NCBI GenBank assembly: GCA_009778235.1
Contig: WRKE01000190.1
Span: 1-6,336 of the forward strand
Direction: 5' to 3'
Length of the DNA: 6,336 nt
Origin: Pseudomonadota bacterium
GTDB lineage: Bacteria; Desulfobacterota; Desulfobulbia; Desulfobulbales; Desulfobulbaceae
Numbering within the stretch: position 1 is the stretch's first letter; each line of letters starts with the position of its first letter. The notes beneath the pieces were generated by a model. It did no database searches. It saw nothing but the letters and a program-made list of their open reading frames with translations, and had not been told where the DNA came from. Both the position numbers and the translations under genes were made by a program. Shown piece by piece: positions 4,744-6,336 of this stretch.

Positions 4744-6336
4744 ATGCGCATAGTGCATGTCGTTTTGCCAATTCTGGTAATTTTTTTATTCGGATCATGC
4801 AAAACCGAGATTAAAACAGGTAAAAACACCTATTTAAGGTATGAAACATATCGGGATATTCCAGGGATTACAGAAGATGAAATTGCATCTATTGAAAATA
4901 TTAAAAAAAATAGAAAAGAATTTATCTACGGAGTAAATTCAACAACAGAATCATTCATTGGTAAAAATCATGAGATCGAAGGGTTTTCTAAACTATTATG
5001 CGATAGACTCTCCTCTCTCTTTGGTATTCGTTTCTCTCCCCGCATGTATGGATGGGATGATCTCAATGATAAATTAAAGGAAAATGAAATAGACTTTACA
5101 GGAGAGCTTAGTCCTAATCCAGAAAGAATTAAAATATATTATATGACAAGTCCGATGATTCATAGGACTTTTAAAATATTTAAAAATAGAAACTCGGAAA
5201 ATCTTATTGATATATCTAAGGAGAGACCAATAAGAGTTGCTTTTTTATCAGGAAGTACAACCTATGATATGGTTAATGGGTCGTGGAAATATCAATTTGA
5301 ACCTACATTTATATCAAACGAGGAAGAGGCTCTTGATTATATTAAAAATAATTCCATAGATTGCTATATAGATGAAAGCTCTGTTGAATCAATATTTGAT
5401 GAGTATGATTTTATAAAAACTGACAATTATTTTCCTGTTGCTTATTCTCCGTTATCTATCACCACAAATAACAAAGAGCTACGCCCATTTATATCTGCTA
5501 TTCAAAAGTATCTTGATCATAATGGTATTTCCAGTGTGTCGGCATTGTACAAACAAGGGAATGAAGATTATCAGAGATACAAGGTTGAAAAATTCTTTAC
5601 TGACCAGGAGAAGCAATATATCCAGCAACACAACGCTAAGGACTCCGCTGTCCCGATAGGTTGTGAAGGCGATAATTATCCTATCTCTTTCTACAATTCA
5701 GAAGATAAAGCCTTCCAGGGGGTAGCGGTTGATGTGCTTCAGGAGGTTACCCGCCTCACCGGCCTCCATTTCAGGATAGTCAATCCCCCGGGGACCGCTT
5801 GGGAGGAGCTGCTTGCTCTGCTGGAAAAGAACGAGGTGGCCCTGGTTTCCGAGCTGCTCCGCTCCAAACACAGAGATGAGCGTTTTCTCTGGCTCAACGC
5901 GCCCAACTATACCGACACCTATGCGCTGTTGTCCAAGGCCGACTTCCCTGATGTGAGTATCAACGAACTCATGAACGTCAAGGTGGGACTGGTGCAAAAA
6001 TCGGCCTCAGCCCATGTGGAATTATTTCGCGAATGGTTTCCTGAGGGTGTGCACACCCGCGCCTATCTCTCCTTTCCCGATGCCTTTCAGGCCCTTGAAC
6101 ATGGTGAGATCGACCTGTTGATGGCAACGCAGAACCTGCTGCTCTCCCTGACCAACTACCTGGAAAAACCCGGATTCAAGGCCAATATCGTCTTCCAGTA
6201 TCCTTACAACTCCGAATTTGGCCTCAACAAAAACCAGGTCGTTCTCCAATCCATTCTCAATAAAGCCCAACGTTTCATTGATCTGGACAGCATAGCGGAT
6301 CGCTGGCAGCGCAAGGTGTTCGATTATAACAGCAAA
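4744..6336 (+). CDS. Tandem periplasmic solute-binding-domain sensor protein (N-terminal part, runs off the window)
   Basis: The frame stays open for 531 codons to the last base with no stop, so the C-terminus is missing. Residues 1-19 form a hydrophobic export signal or anchor (VVLPILVIFLFGSC), with Cys19 in a poor lipobox-like context. Two Venus-flytrap domains of the SBP_bac_3 type follow. The first spans about 58-272 (MYGWDDLNDKLKENEIDFTGEL, PERIKIYYMTSP, LSGSTTYDMV). The second spans about 300-528 (GVAVDVLQEVTRLTGL, AWEELLALLEKNEVALVSEL, RDERFLWLNAPNYT, DAFQALEHGEIDLLMA). In known BvgS/EvgS-like sensors and related diguanylate cyclases, such pairs sit in the periplasm before a transmembrane helix and a cytoplasmic output domain. 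The closing WQRKVFDYNS resembles the segment just before that helix. The ligand, probably a small polar molecule such as an amino acid, cannot be read. Bases 4744 to about 5640 are AT-rich with many AGA/ATA codons, unlike the rest. A free-standing binding protein is less likely but possible. Confidence 0.8.
   Translation, partial: MRIVHVVLPILVIFLFGSCKTEIKTGKNTYLRYETYRDIPGITEDEIASIENIKKNRKEFIYGVNSTTESFIGKNHEIEGFSKLLCDRLSSLFGIRFSPRMYGWDDLNDKLKENEIDFTGELSPNPERIKIYYMTSPMIHRTFKIFKNRNSENLIDISKERPIRVAFLSGSTTYDMVNGSWKYQFEPTFISNEEEALDYIKNNSIDCYIDESSVESIFDEYDFIKTDNYFPVAYSPLSITTNNKELRPFISAIQKYLDHNGISSVSALYKQGNEDYQRYKVEKFFTDQEKQYIQQHNAKDSAVPIGCEGDNYPISFYNSEDKAFQGVAVDVLQEVTRLTGLHFRIVNPPGTAWEELLALLEKNEVALVSELLRSKHRDERFLWLNAPNYTDTYALLSKADFPDVSINELMNVKVGLVQKSASAHVELFREWFPEGVHTRAYLSFPDAFQALEHGEIDLLMATQNLLLSLTNYLEKPGFKANIVFQYPYNSEFGLNKNQVVLQSILNKAQRFIDLDSIADRWQRKVFDYNSK

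Noticed and set aside
5438..5659. Small + strand open frame (73 codons) inside the sensor gene
   Set aside because: It lies in another frame within the continuous 531-codon sensor reading frame and has no ribosome-binding site or motif of its own.

Overview
The window looks like chromosome from a Gram-negative bacterium of about 60% GC, most likely a desulfobacterotan (Desulfobulbales-like) sulfate reducer or relative. That placement is an inference from protein flavour, the gatC-gatA-hisC-cmk gene order and the sensor type. Nothing in the window fixes the taxonomy.

Left edge (1-106): a short set of inverted repeats, including a perfect 8-bp hairpin with a TTTA loop, resembles the right end of an IS200/IS605-family (IS1341/TnpB-type) element. 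The element body would lie upstream, outside the window. Its putative end abuts the next gene almost directly.

Housekeeping block (107-4472, all + strand): 5-formyltetrahydrofolate cyclo-ligase (fau/ygfA family) comes first and ends in a small terminator-like hairpin. A spacer of about 157 bp with a plausible sigma70-type promoter follows. Then comes a tight cluster of gatC, gatA, hisC and cmk. GatC and GatA are two of the three subunits of the tRNA-dependent amidotransferase that makes Asn-tRNA(Asn) and/or Gln-tRNA(Gln); gatB is not here. hisC starts 2 nt after the gatA stop, and cmk overlaps the end of hisC by 14 nt, so at least gatA-hisC-cmk should be translationally coupled. All catalytic motifs examined are intact.

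Intergenic 4473-4743: an imperfect terminator-like hairpin right after cmk, a perfect 20-bp palindrome, a nested inverted repeat, and an extended -10-like promoter.

Right part (4744-6336): one reading frame stays open to the window edge (531 codons, no stop). It encodes an N-terminal signal or anchor segment followed by two tandem periplasmic solute-binding (Venus-flytrap, SBP_bac_3-type) domains. This is the sensory half of a BvgS/EvgS-like signalling protein whose membrane helix and cytoplasmic output domain should follow past the edge. The gene is a base-composition mosaic. The signal and first domain are AT-rich with AGA/ATA codons, whereas the second domain has GC content and codon use like the host block, with the change falling at the interdomain linker. 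This mosaic is the most unusual thing in the window. I see no convincing evidence of a wholly new system.
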